Shown here one piece after another: positions 1 to 7,482 of a stretch of 18,103 nt of DNA (position 1 is the first letter of the stretch; every line of letters begins with the position of its first letter). The notes below the pieces were generated by a model. The model ran no database searches. It was not told the origin of the DNA and saw only the letters and a program-made list of their open reading frames with translations. The position numbers and the translations under genes are program-made. Source of the DNA: Methylomonas sp. Lineage in GTDB: Bacteria; Pseudomonadota; Gammaproteobacteria; Methylococcales; Methylomonadaceae. The DNA lies in NCBI GenBank assembly GCA_026989715.1, contig JALSIU010000182.1, positions 1-18,103 of the forward strand, written 5' to 3'.

Positions 1-822
1 CATCAATTCTGCACTTATTTCCCCGGCTAAATAAGACCATACCTGCCGATAGCCAACGGCACGTATCGCCGGCATATCGGCCGTTAAATCGCCACGCCGA
101 TACAAAGCATCAACCTCAGCCACCAAACCTTGCTGTAACATTTGCTGAAAACGTAAGGCAATTTTCTCATGTAAAACAGCCCGATCACGCGGCACAACAA
201 TTAATTTAATCTGCCGATAAGGAAGCACATCCGCTTTTGCCTCTGCATGCAACTGGGTAATCGGCTTGCCGGTCAGTCGATATACTTCTAAGGCGCGCTG
301 TACTCGTTGTGGGTCATTAGGGTGAATACGCGCAGCCGCTACAGGATCAATTTGCTGTAATTGTGCGTGCATGGCAACTTTGCCAATTTTTAATGCTTCT
401 GTCGCTAATTGCTCTCGCAACACGGCATCTGCTGTTGGCAACTTAGCCAAACCATAAAACAATGCATTAAAATATAGCATTGTTCCCCCTACCAATAATG
501 GTAACTTACCTCGCGCCGTAATATCCGCCATTAAAGCCAAAGCATGCTGGCGAAAGGCGCCGGTAGAAAAGCTTTCTGTCGGGTCTAAAATATCAATCAA
601 ATGATGCAAAATCCCCGCGCGCTCAACGGTAGTCGGTTTTGCGGTTCCAATATCCATGCCTCTAAACACCAATGCCGAATCAACACTGATAATTTCGGCA
701 TTAAATTGCTGAGCAAGCCGCACTGCTAATGCCGTTTTTCCTGAAGCGGTCGGCCCCATTAAAAAGAGCGCGGGCGGGAAGTCTGCATCAATCCTATTAT
801 TTACCTCGTGAGTATGCAACAT
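1..822 (-). CDS. miaA: tRNA dimethylallyltransferase MiaA, partial (C-terminus beyond the left edge)
   Basis: MiaA transfers a dimethylallyl group from DMAPP to N6 of A37 in tRNAs reading UNN codons, the first step towards ms2i6A. The 274 visible codons run off the window at base 1. Seen: P-loop GPTASGKT at residues 23-30, the DSAL segment with the family's catalytic Asp (D48), VGGTMLYF around 111-118, IHPNDPQR, and VGYRQVWSYL near the cut. By memory of E. coli MiaA, about 40-50 C-terminal residues are missing. The ATG at 822 shares one base with the mutL stop (TAATG), which implies translational coupling; the resulting N-terminus is only slightly longer than in E. coli. The mutL-miaA order is common in gammaproteobacteria, often followed by hfq, which would lie outside this window. 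Identity is secure. Confidence 0.97.
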   Translation of the reverse strand, partial: MLHTHEVNNRIDADFPPALFLMGPTASGKTALAVRLAQQFNAEIISVDSALVFRGMDIGTAKPTTVERAGILHHLIDILDPTESFSTGAFRQHALALMADITARGKLPLLVGGTMLYFNALFYGLAKLPTADAVLREQLATEALKIGKVAMHAQLQQIDPVAAARIHPNDPQRVQRALEVYRLTGKPITQLHAEAKADVLPYRQIKLIVVPRDRAVLHEKIALRFQQMLQQGLVAEVDALYRRGDLTADMPAIRAVGYRQVWSYLAGEISAELM

Positions 823-2690
823 TACTGACCACGCAAAAACAGTTGATCTAATTCTTTCTTAGTCAACTCGACCCAAGTAGGCCGGCCATGATTGCATTGA
901 CCACTGCGCTCAGTCTTTTCCATATCACGCAACAAGGCATCCATTTCGGGCACGGTCAAATGCCGATTGGCTCGCACAGAACCATGGCAAGCAATAGAGG
1001 CTAAAATGTCATTGCTGTACTGCTCAATACGCTGACTCATACCGTGCGCAATAATATCAGCCAAAACATCTTTTATTAACAAGGCAATATCTGTCCCTAT
1101 CAACAAAACGGGTATGGCACGCACAACAAGCATTTCTTCGCCCATGCGATTTAATTCAAACCCAAGATGCATAAAAAAAGCTTGTTCGTCATCCGCCAAA
1201 TCTGCCTCGACACGACTTACTTGCACTTGTACAGGCAATAATAACGGCTGTGAGGGAATTGTGCCTTGGTGGTACTGCGTTTTAAATTTTTCATAAGTGA
1301 CCCGTTCATGTGCCGCATGTGCATCAACCAAAATAATACCATTGGCTGTTTCCGCAAGAATATAGATGTCATGTAAATGTGCAACGGCATAACCTAATGC
1401 CGGTACAGTTTCTGTTTGCGCAGGCGCAGTCGGTACTGCCGGCTCTTGCACCGCTAATGGCTGTGTCGGTGTGAGCAATTTAGCATACGCATCAATCTGC
1501 GCGTCAACGTCTAAGGGTAATGCAGATTGTCGGGACGCGGCACGAGGCGAGTAACTTTGACGCGCAATCGGCTTCTCCGTACTGGCTGGCAATGGTTGAA
1601 AATCAACCACTTGCTGCACAGGCGGCCGTGATGCAGAAGCCCCCTCTGCCGCCGGCTCTGTGGCGGATTCAGTAGCAAGTTGCGTTTTCGGACGCACATC
1701 GGCCAAGGAGCGGTGCAGTGCTTTAAATAAAAAATCATGGACTGTACGTCCTTCACGAAAACGCACTTCCAATTTTTGCGGATGCGCATTCACATCCACT
1801 AAACTTGGGTCCAATGTTAAATACAAGACATATACCGGATGCCGCCCATGAAATAAAACATCTTGATAAGCCTGCTTAATGGCATGCGTCACTAAACGGT
1901 CTTTAATAAGACGGCCATTGACATAAAAATACTGCATATCCTGCTGACTACGCGAAAATGTCGGCAACCCCACCCAGCCATGCAAACGCATTCCCGACGC
2001 ACTAAAATCAATATTGACCGCATTATCTAAAAAGTTACGGCCAAAAATTTGTGCCAATCGCAGTTCTTGTTCAGCGGGGGTCTGCGCTATTTTGAATTTA
2101 AAAATATCGCGCTGATTATGTTTAAGCTCAAATGCAACATCAAAGCGACTTAACGCCATGCGCTTAAATAACGTATCAATATGCGCAAATTCCGTTTTAT
2201 CTGCTTTTAAAAATTTACGCCGTGCGGGGGTATTATAAAAAATATCACACACGTCAATCGTTGTCCCTAAAGGATGTGGGTCTGGCTGTGGGTCTAAGAC
2301 TTCTTCAGTTCCATCGGCCTGTACACGCCAAGCACAATCCGCATCGGCAACGCGTGAAATAAGCGTCAAACGCGAGACTGAGCTAATACTAGGCAAAGCC
2401 TCACCACGAAAGCCCATGGTTGCAACTTGCTCTAAATCTTGTAATGACTGAATTTTACTGGTCGCATGCCTAGATAAGGCTAAGGGCAAATCATCCTTAT
2501 CAATGCCACAACCATTATCACGAATTCTAATGCGTTGCGCCCCGCCTTTTTCAATCTCCACACCAATATGAGTTGCTCCGGCATCAAGGCTGTTTTCCAC
2601 TAACTCTTTGACCACTGAAGCCGGTCTTTCAACTACCTCACCGGCAGCAATCTGGTTCACTAATTGGGCAGGCAATGCATGAATACGCAT
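822..2690 (-). CDS. mutL: DNA mismatch repair protein MutL, with C-terminal endonuclease motifs
   Basis: MutL links mismatch-bound MutS to strand incision. The 622-residue protein has an N-terminal GHKL ATPase: ENSLDAGA with E32 and N33, DNGCGI at 58-63, GFRGEAL at 93-99. A Pro/Ala/Gln-rich linker spans about 335-435, followed by the dimerisation domain. The C-terminus carries the metal-dependent nicking-endonuclease motifs: DAHAAHERVTYE at 456-467 (the DQHA-x2-E-x4-E motif with Ala for Gln), ACHGSVR around 567-573, CNHGRP at 599-604 and FLR at 618-620. E. coli MutL, which works with MutH, lacks these; Pseudomonas-type MutL has them. The ATG lies 15 bases after the upstream ABC ATPase stop and the stop overlaps the miaA start, so the three genes are probably one transcript. 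The ribosome binding site is weak. Confidence 0.98.
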   Translation of the reverse strand: MRIHALPAQLVNQIAAGEVVERPASVVKELVENSLDAGATHIGVEIEKGGAQRIRIRDNGCGIDKDDLPLALSRHATSKIQSLQDLEQVATMGFRGEALPSISSVSRLTLISRVADADCAWRVQADGTEEVLDPQPDPHPLGTTIDVCDIFYNTPARRKFLKADKTEFAHIDTLFKRMALSRFDVAFELKHNQRDIFKFKIAQTPAEQELRLAQIFGRNFLDNAVNIDFSASGMRLHGWVGLPTFSRSQQDMQYFYVNGRLIKDRLVTHAIKQAYQDVLFHGRHPVYVLYLTLDPSLVDVNAHPQKLEVRFREGRTVHDFLFKALHRSLADVRPKTQLATESATEPAAEGASASRPPVQQVVDFQPLPASTEKPIARQSYSPRAASRQSALPLDVDAQIDAYAKLLTPTQPLAVQEPAVPTAPAQTETVPALGYAVAHLHDIYILAETANGIILVDAHAAHERVTYEKFKTQYHQGTIPSQPLLLPVQVQVSRVEADLADDEQAFFMHLGFELNRMGEEMLVVRAIPVLLIGTDIALLIKDVLADIIAHGMSQRIEQYSNDILASIACHGSVRANRHLTVPEMDALLRDMEKTERSGQCNHGRPTWVELTKKELDQLFLRGQ

Positions 2691-2705
2691 ATGTTTAACT
2701 CATTG

Positions 2706-3626
2706 TTAATTATTGTTATCCGATGCAATTAAATCCAAAAATAATTGCTCCAAACGGTTTGATTTATTTTTTAAACTCAGCACTTCTATCTGTTGTTCCG
2801 ACAGCCCCTGAAATAATTGATTTAAGCCTAAGGCTTTGGGAACAGAAACACTCAACTGTTGCGCATTATCCAAACTGATCGCATACCCTGCAATCGCCGG
2901 CGCATTTTTAAGGGACGTTTTAATATCACAAACAAAATGATCTTCATTTAAACGCGCCAATAAACTTTGCATATCGGTATGCTCTACAATTTCTCCCTGA
3001 TTAATAATGGCAATATTGCGACATAAATTTTCGGCCTCTTCCAAATAGTGTGTGGTCAAGATAATGGTTGTACCTTGCTGATTCACACGCTGCATGGTTT
3101 CCCACATAGAGCGACGAATTTCAATATCAACACCTGCGGTTGGTTCATCCAAAATCAACAAACGCGGTTGATGCACTAAGGCACGTGCAATCATAACCCG
3201 GCGCTTCATTCCTCCCGATAAACGCCTGGAAACAGCATCCCGCTTATCCCATAAGTGCATTAATTTTAAACAGTGCTCCGTTTGCTTGCGCGCTTGCTTT
3301 CTAGGCAGCCCATAATAACCCGCCTGGTTCATGACAATGTTTTGCACCGTCTCAAATTGATTAAAATTAATTTCTTGCGGCACAAGACCAATGTAACTCT
3401 TTGCCAATTGCTTATGGCGCTGCAAATCGGCATCAAAAATACGCACTTCACCACTAGTTGCATTGACTAAAGAGCTAATAATACCAATCGTGGTTGATTT
3501 ACCGGCACCATTAGGCCCCAGCAGAGCAAAAAAATCACCTTCTGCAACATCAAGGTCTATACCATTAAGTGCCGTTAGGCCATTAGCATAGGTTTTTTTT
3601 AAATTACGAATAGATAATGCTTTCAT
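2706..3626 (-). CDS. ABC transporter ATP-binding protein, YadG-like
   Basis: A 306-residue ATPase subunit of an ABC-2 type exporter. Seen: Walker A GPNGAGKST at 37-45, Q-loop VPQE near 83-86, signature LSGGM at 136-140, Walker B LLILDEP at 156-162, H-loop H193. It aligns with E. coli YadG almost throughout, including KKTY near the N-terminus and the C-terminal NRLEQLF segment, so YadG-like is the best call. The substrate of YadGH is not known to me. YadG normally sits beside its permease gene yadH; here the next gene downstream is mutL, 15 bases away, and upstream is divergent ppx, so no permease is adjacent. I chose ATG at 3626 because it matches the YadG N-terminus; an in-frame GTG at 3644 would add six residues. 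Codons 9-12 contain a run of eight A. Confidence 0.93.
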   Translation of the reverse strand: MKALSIRNLKKTYANGLTALNGIDLDVAEGDFFALLGPNGAGKSTTIGIISSLVNATSGEVRIFDADLQRHKQLAKSYIGLVPQEINFNQFETVQNIVMNQAGYYGLPRKQARKQTEHCLKLMHLWDKRDAVSRRLSGGMKRRVMIARALVHQPRLLILDEPTAGVDIEIRRSMWETMQRVNQQGTTIILTTHYLEEAENLCRNIAIINQGEIVEHTDMQSLLARLNEDHFVCDIKTSLKNAPAIAGYAISLDNAQQLSVSVPKALGLNQLFQGLSEQQIEVLSLKNKSNRLEQLFLDLIASDNNN

Positions 3627-3681
3627 TAATAGCGTTTTGCTCACAAAAATTCAAATCAACGGTTATCTGCACTTAACGTAG

Positions 3682-3693
3682 GCATTTAAATGC
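3682..3693. promoter_or_regulatory. Perfect 12-bp palindrome in the divergent intergenic region (candidate operator)
   Basis: GCATTTAAATGC is a perfect palindrome near the middle of the 145-base gap between the leftward ABC ATPase gene and rightward ppx. The gap also carries an 8-bp inverted repeat, TTATCTGC at 3663-3670 and GCAGATAA at 3760-3767, placed close to each gene start. A possible rightward -10 (TATAAA, 3724-3729) has only a poor -35 (TTAGCC, 3700-3705, spacing 18). The operator role is inference from position and symmetry. Confidence 0.25.
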
Positions 3694-3789
3694 GGTACAT
3701 TAGCCTTACGACATATTTTTGCGTATAAAATAATCGTGCCGACCTAAGCGTGAATTTTAGCAGATAATCAACCAACTCTATAAAAACAA

Positions 3790-5301
3790 ATGACCACTAC
3801 CCAAGAACCCGAGCAAGCTCCTGAACTTGTTGCCGCCGTTGATCTAGGCTCCAATAGTTTTCATATGATTATTTGTAGCGTGCAAGGTAGCCAACTACAA
3901 ACAATTGACCGCTTAAAAGAAATGGTACGTTTAGCCTCAGGCCTCAATCAGAAAAACATGCTTGATGAAGCCACTCAGCAACGCGCACTCGCCTGTTTAG
4001 AACGATTTGGTCAACGCATTCAAAACTTCCCAGCCAGTAATGTGCGTATCGTTGGCACCAATACTTTACGTACGGCCAAAAATGCCGTGCAATTTTTAAA
4101 CAAGGCCGAACAAGCCATTGGCTACCCTATTCATATTATTTCAGGCATTGAAGAAGCACGACTTATTTATCAAGGGGTTGCGCATAGCTTACAAAGTAAT
4201 GCCAGTCGCCGCTTGGTAATGGATATTGGTGGCGGTAGTACCGAATACATTATTGGCACTAATGCTCTACCGGCACAAAAAGAAAGCTTGCGCATGGGTT
4301 GCGTCACCATCAGCAATCGTTTTTTTACGCATGGCGAAATCAGCCCACACCGCCTACAACAGGCTATTCTTTATGTCAGACAACAATTAAGTAGCTATAA
4401 AAACTTATTTGACCACAAGCATTGGGATGAAGCCATCGGTGCCTCAGGTAGCATCCGCTCCATTCGTAAAGTTTTGCTGGCAATGGATTGGAGTCCAGGC
4501 GGCATCACACCGGAAGGACTGGAAAAACTCAAAACACATATTCTTAGTTGCCGACACACAACAGAGCTTAACTTAGCAGAACTCGATGCAGAAAGGGAGC
4601 CGGTCTTTGTGGGGGGATTTGCCATTTTATACGCCACTTTCCAAACGCTTAATATAGATAAAATGAGTGTTTCTGACGGGGCTTTGCGTGAAGGTCTAAT
4701 CTATGACTATTTAGGCCGTAAATTTAACCATGATGTGCGCGCTGAAACCGTACAAACACTGGCTAAACATTATCATACCGATCCGGCACAATCCGAACGC
4801 ATAAACAACGCCATTACTTATATGCTAACGCAACTAAAGCCTTTTTTAGGCGCGCAAACTAAAGTCATGGCACAATATTTAAGCTGGGCAGCTGACCTAC
4901 ATGAAATTGGGCGCAATATTGCCCATAGCCAATATCATAAACATGGGGCGTATATCATCAAACATGGGGATTTAGCAGGCTTTTCTCAACAAAACCAAAA
5001 CTTATTATCCACCTTAGTGCTTGCGCATCGACGCAAAATTCCTAACAAACAAATCAGTAAGTTACCGCCGCCTTGGCATAAAAGTGCCATTTATATGGTC
5101 ATTATATTAAGGCTTGCGGTATTACTGCTACGCAACCGCAGCCACACCGCACTCCCTGATTTTAAAATATCCCTCGCACCCGGCAATATTAATTTGCAAT
5201 TTCCCGAGGGCTGGTTAGATAATGCACCATTAACTCAAGCCGATTTAAAATTAGAAGCCGAGTATTTAACAAAAGCTAAATTCACCTTACACGCCAGCTA
5301 A
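3790..5301 (+). CDS. ppx: Exopolyphosphatase, Ppx/GppA family
   Basis: Ppx removes terminal phosphates processively from long-chain polyphosphate; GppA paralogues hydrolyse pppGpp. The 503 residues show the ASKHA-fold signatures: DLGSNSFHM at 18-26 (phosphate 1), SGIEEARLIYQG at 118-129 with the family's catalytic Glu (E121), DIGGGSTEYI at 145-154 (phosphate 2), and SVSDGALREGLIYDYL around 293-308. The C-terminal part is HD-like (LHEIGRNI at 370-377, then the HKHGAYIIKHGDL segment), which favours a long Ppx over the short actinobacterial type. Length matches E. coli Ppx (about 513). The ATG lacks a clear Shine-Dalgarno. No polyphosphate kinase gene is visible. An unknown membrane protein follows after five bases. 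Ppx and GppA cannot be separated firmly from sequence, though Ppx is likelier by length and motifs. Confidence 0.93.
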   Translation: MTTTQEPEQAPELVAAVDLGSNSFHMIICSVQGSQLQTIDRLKEMVRLASGLNQKNMLDEATQQRALACLERFGQRIQNFPASNVRIVGTNTLRTAKNAVQFLNKAEQAIGYPIHIISGIEEARLIYQGVAHSLQSNASRRLVMDIGGGSTEYIIGTNALPAQKESLRMGCVTISNRFFTHGEISPHRLQQAILYVRQQLSSYKNLFDHKHWDEAIGASGSIRSIRKVLLAMDWSPGGITPEGLEKLKTHILSCRHTTELNLAELDAEREPVFVGGFAILYATFQTLNIDKMSVSDGALREGLIYDYLGRKFNHDVRAETVQTLAKHYHTDPAQSERINNAITYMLTQLKPFLGAQTKVMAQYLSWAADLHEIGRNIAHSQYHKHGAYIIKHGDLAGFSQQNQNLLSTLVLAHRRKIPNKQISKLPPPWHKSAIYMVIILRLAVLLLRNRSHTALPDFKISLAPGNINLQFPEGWLDNAPLTQADLKLEAEYLTKAKFTLHAS

Positions 5302-5306
5302 GCAAA

Positions 5307-6536
5307 ATGCTGACTTTGCTCCGCGCGATATTTAATATCATTGCAATTCCTGCCATCATACTTGTTATTATCATCGCGCTGTGCACAAGCAACCAAACGA
5401 TCACGCTACCACAATGGCAACTTAACAATAGTGACATTCAACGGGCGCAAAATATCCTTTATGCAACACAACAAGCTAATACGGATGCTATCAACCTGAC
5501 TCTCACCGAGCATGACCTTAATATTGCCAGCTCTTATTTATTAAACCGATACGCAAATAGCCGCTCACATATTCAAATAAACCCTGATTTCATTTATTTT
5601 CGGCTGATTTTCACGTTGGCAAATAATTTATTTGGGCGTTATGTCGATATTCGCTTTCAGCTACACATTTCCCCAGATAGCCACCCACACATTAAAAATC
5701 TAAAAATCGGTAAAATTGCCATTGCCGACCGGTATGCCGGTTTTCTGATTGCAAAAGCAATTGCATATACTCGCCTGAATCAATACTTGACTTTATTCAA
5801 ACAGCATTTAAAAGAAATTCATTTAGAAAATAAACAGTTACAGTTTAAATACCAATTACCTAACAGTGCTCGCTCTCGTATTCAGCAACTCCTATCCCCT
5901 TCTATTGATGCAGACGCTTTAGCACAGTATCAAGCAAAATTAGAAACAACCATCAGCAGGCATAATACCGTTTGGCTTCTGTCTCTTGCTAATTTATTGC
6001 AACCATTATTTGAGCTTGCGCAACAACGCTCTACCACAGGCAATGCCATCGCAGAAAATCGCCTAGTCATTTTTGTAGTCAATAACTACGTCAATCACTA
6101 CCAACACACCACAGCCACTCAGCAATATTACCCTGCTTATCTATATCGCCGCACCGATATGGCACAACACTTTATGCTATCGGCCTCATTATCTGCACTA
6201 GGCAACAGCCATTTAGCCCAAATTATTGGCCAAGAAAAAGAACTCAATGATGCTAAAAAAGGTAATGGCTTTAGTTTTATTGATTTGGCGGCAGATAGGG
6301 CGGGGGTATATTTTGGTAAATATGCGACTGCCAATCTTGAACAAGCTCTAAAAATACAAAAAAAGATGGCGACCATCAAAAATTATCAGGCCTTTATGCC
6401 ACGTGTCAGCGACTTGCCCGAAAAACTCGACATCATCAACTTTACAACGCAATATCAATCTATTTACAGCCCCAAATATCAAGCCATACTCAAAGAAATT
6501 GACCGACGTATTGCCGCCAGTGAAATTTATCAATAA
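5307..6536 (+). CDS. Membrane-anchored protein of unknown function, coupled to ppx
   Basis: I do not recognise a named family with certainty. The 409-residue protein begins with a hydrophobic helix (about 6-26) after a single Arg, indicating an inner-membrane anchor with the rest in the periplasm. Residues about 40-200 are a mixed region containing LTEHDLNIASSYLLNRY (64-80). Near the C-terminus lies an ordered set of conserved-looking residues: HF at 288-289, G308, KE at 311-312, D315, then FSFIDLAADRAG at 322-333 and G337. That spacing resembles the H...G..KE..D...DL.AD..G pattern I associate with VanZ/YfiM-like (DUF2279) proteins, although here the segment is not strongly hydrophobic. The ATG is five bases past the ppx stop, with no Shine-Dalgarno of its own, so translation is probably coupled. 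Composition matches its neighbours and gives no sign of transfer. Confidence 0.85.
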   Translation: MLTLLRAIFNIIAIPAIILVIIIALCTSNQTITLPQWQLNNSDIQRAQNILYATQQANTDAINLTLTEHDLNIASSYLLNRYANSRSHIQINPDFIYFRLIFTLANNLFGRYVDIRFQLHISPDSHPHIKNLKIGKIAIADRYAGFLIAKAIAYTRLNQYLTLFKQHLKEIHLENKQLQFKYQLPNSARSRIQQLLSPSIDADALAQYQAKLETTISRHNTVWLLSLANLLQPLFELAQQRSTTGNAIAENRLVIFVVNNYVNHYQHTTATQQYYPAYLYRRTDMAQHFMLSASLSALGNSHLAQIIGQEKELNDAKKGNGFSFIDLAADRAGVYFGKYATANLEQALKIQKKMATIKNYQAFMPRVSDLPEKLDIINFTTQYQSIYSPKYQAILKEIDRRIAASEIYQ

Positions 6537-6590
6537 CTGATAAAATACTTAAGAATTTAACCAACGAGCTCACCTTAATAAATAAATTAC

Positions 6591-7415
6591 ATGCCCTACA
6601 TCTGCCCCATTTGCCAAAATCCACTCATGCAGCACCAGCCCTCTAAAGGCTATTACTGCACCAAAAAACATCACTTTGACATGGCCAAAGAAGGCTACTT
6701 AAATTTATTACCCGCACAACATAAAAAATCCAAAGAACCGGGTGATAGCCGCGCCATGATGCGCGCACGACGTAACTTTCTGGAAGCAGGCTTTTACCAA
6801 GAGATGGCTAAAGCCATAACGGCTATGATTGACCATCATAGAACGACTGATGCTATGATGCATATTTTGGATATGGGCTGTGGTGAAGGCTATTACAGCC
6901 GCCAAATTGAATTACACTCTAAGGATAGTGTACATTTAGATTTACACGGTATCGACATTGCTAAAAATGCTATTTTAGCGGCCGCCAAAAAGCAAGCGCG
7001 TGCCCGCTTTATCGTTGCCAGTAACAAACGTATGCCTTATGCCGATCATTACTTTGATTTACTACTCAGAGTGTACGCACCTTCAAACGATGCCGAAGTT
7101 CAACGCTTATTAAAACCTGGCGGACTATTATTGATTGTTACCCCAGGCCCACGGCATTTGTGGCAATTAAGGGAATTTATCTATAAAGATGTAAAAGCCC
7201 ATCATACCGATATTGCTTTACCTAAACACTTCAGCCAAATCGACAGTCAGCAAATTACTTATAAAATTCAGCCAGACCCAGACCAACGCATGGCTTTATT
7301 GCAAATGACTCCTTTTGCATGGCGAGCCAACCAAGAGATACTAGCGCAAATAAAACAAGCAGATAATTTAGAAATTGAAGTCGATTTTTTACTAACTTTA
7401 TCAAAAAACAGCTAA
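6591..7415 (+). CDS. rlmA: 23S rRNA (guanine-N1)-methyltransferase RlmA
   Basis: RlmA methylates N1 of a guanine in hairpin 35 of 23S rRNA (G745 in E. coli) using S-adenosylmethionine. The 274-residue protein has an N-terminal zinc site, C5, C8, C23 and H27, followed by the hallmark FDMAKEGYLNLLP at 29-41 and the PGDSRAMMRARR segment. The SAM motif is ILDMGCGEGYY at 92-102. Later come RVYAP, TPGPRHL and LLQMTPFAWRA, all matching E. coli RlmA closely. In Gram-positive bacteria the relative TlrB methylates G748; the match here is to the Gram-negative type. The gene follows the unknown protein after 54 bases with no evident promoter, so it may be third in the ppx transcript. It ends before a hairpin terminator. 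No canonical Shine-Dalgarno precedes the ATG. Confidence 0.96.
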   Translation: MPYICPICQNPLMQHQPSKGYYCTKKHHFDMAKEGYLNLLPAQHKKSKEPGDSRAMMRARRNFLEAGFYQEMAKAITAMIDHHRTTDAMMHILDMGCGEGYYSRQIELHSKDSVHLDLHGIDIAKNAILAAAKKQARARFIVASNKRMPYADHYFDLLLRVYAPSNDAEVQRLLKPGGLLLIVTPGPRHLWQLREFIYKDVKAHHTDIALPKHFSQIDSQQITYKIQPDPDQRMALLQMTPFAWRANQEILAQIKQADNLEIEVDFLLTLSKNS

Positions 7416-7436
7416 GCTACCCCTGTTTCAGGCATA

Positions 7437-7463
7437 AAAAAGGGCGATTATATCGCCCTTTTT
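7437..7463. terminator. Bidirectional intrinsic terminator between rlmA and ppiD
   Basis: A 12-bp stem with a 3-base loop, GGGCGAT pairing with ATCGCCC and extended by A/T pairs that give a T-run on both strands. It sits between two convergent genes, 21 bases after rlmA and 19 bases after ppiD, so it can end both transcripts. Confidence 0.92.
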
Positions 7464-7482
7464 ATTTTTAAAAGTAAACTTA

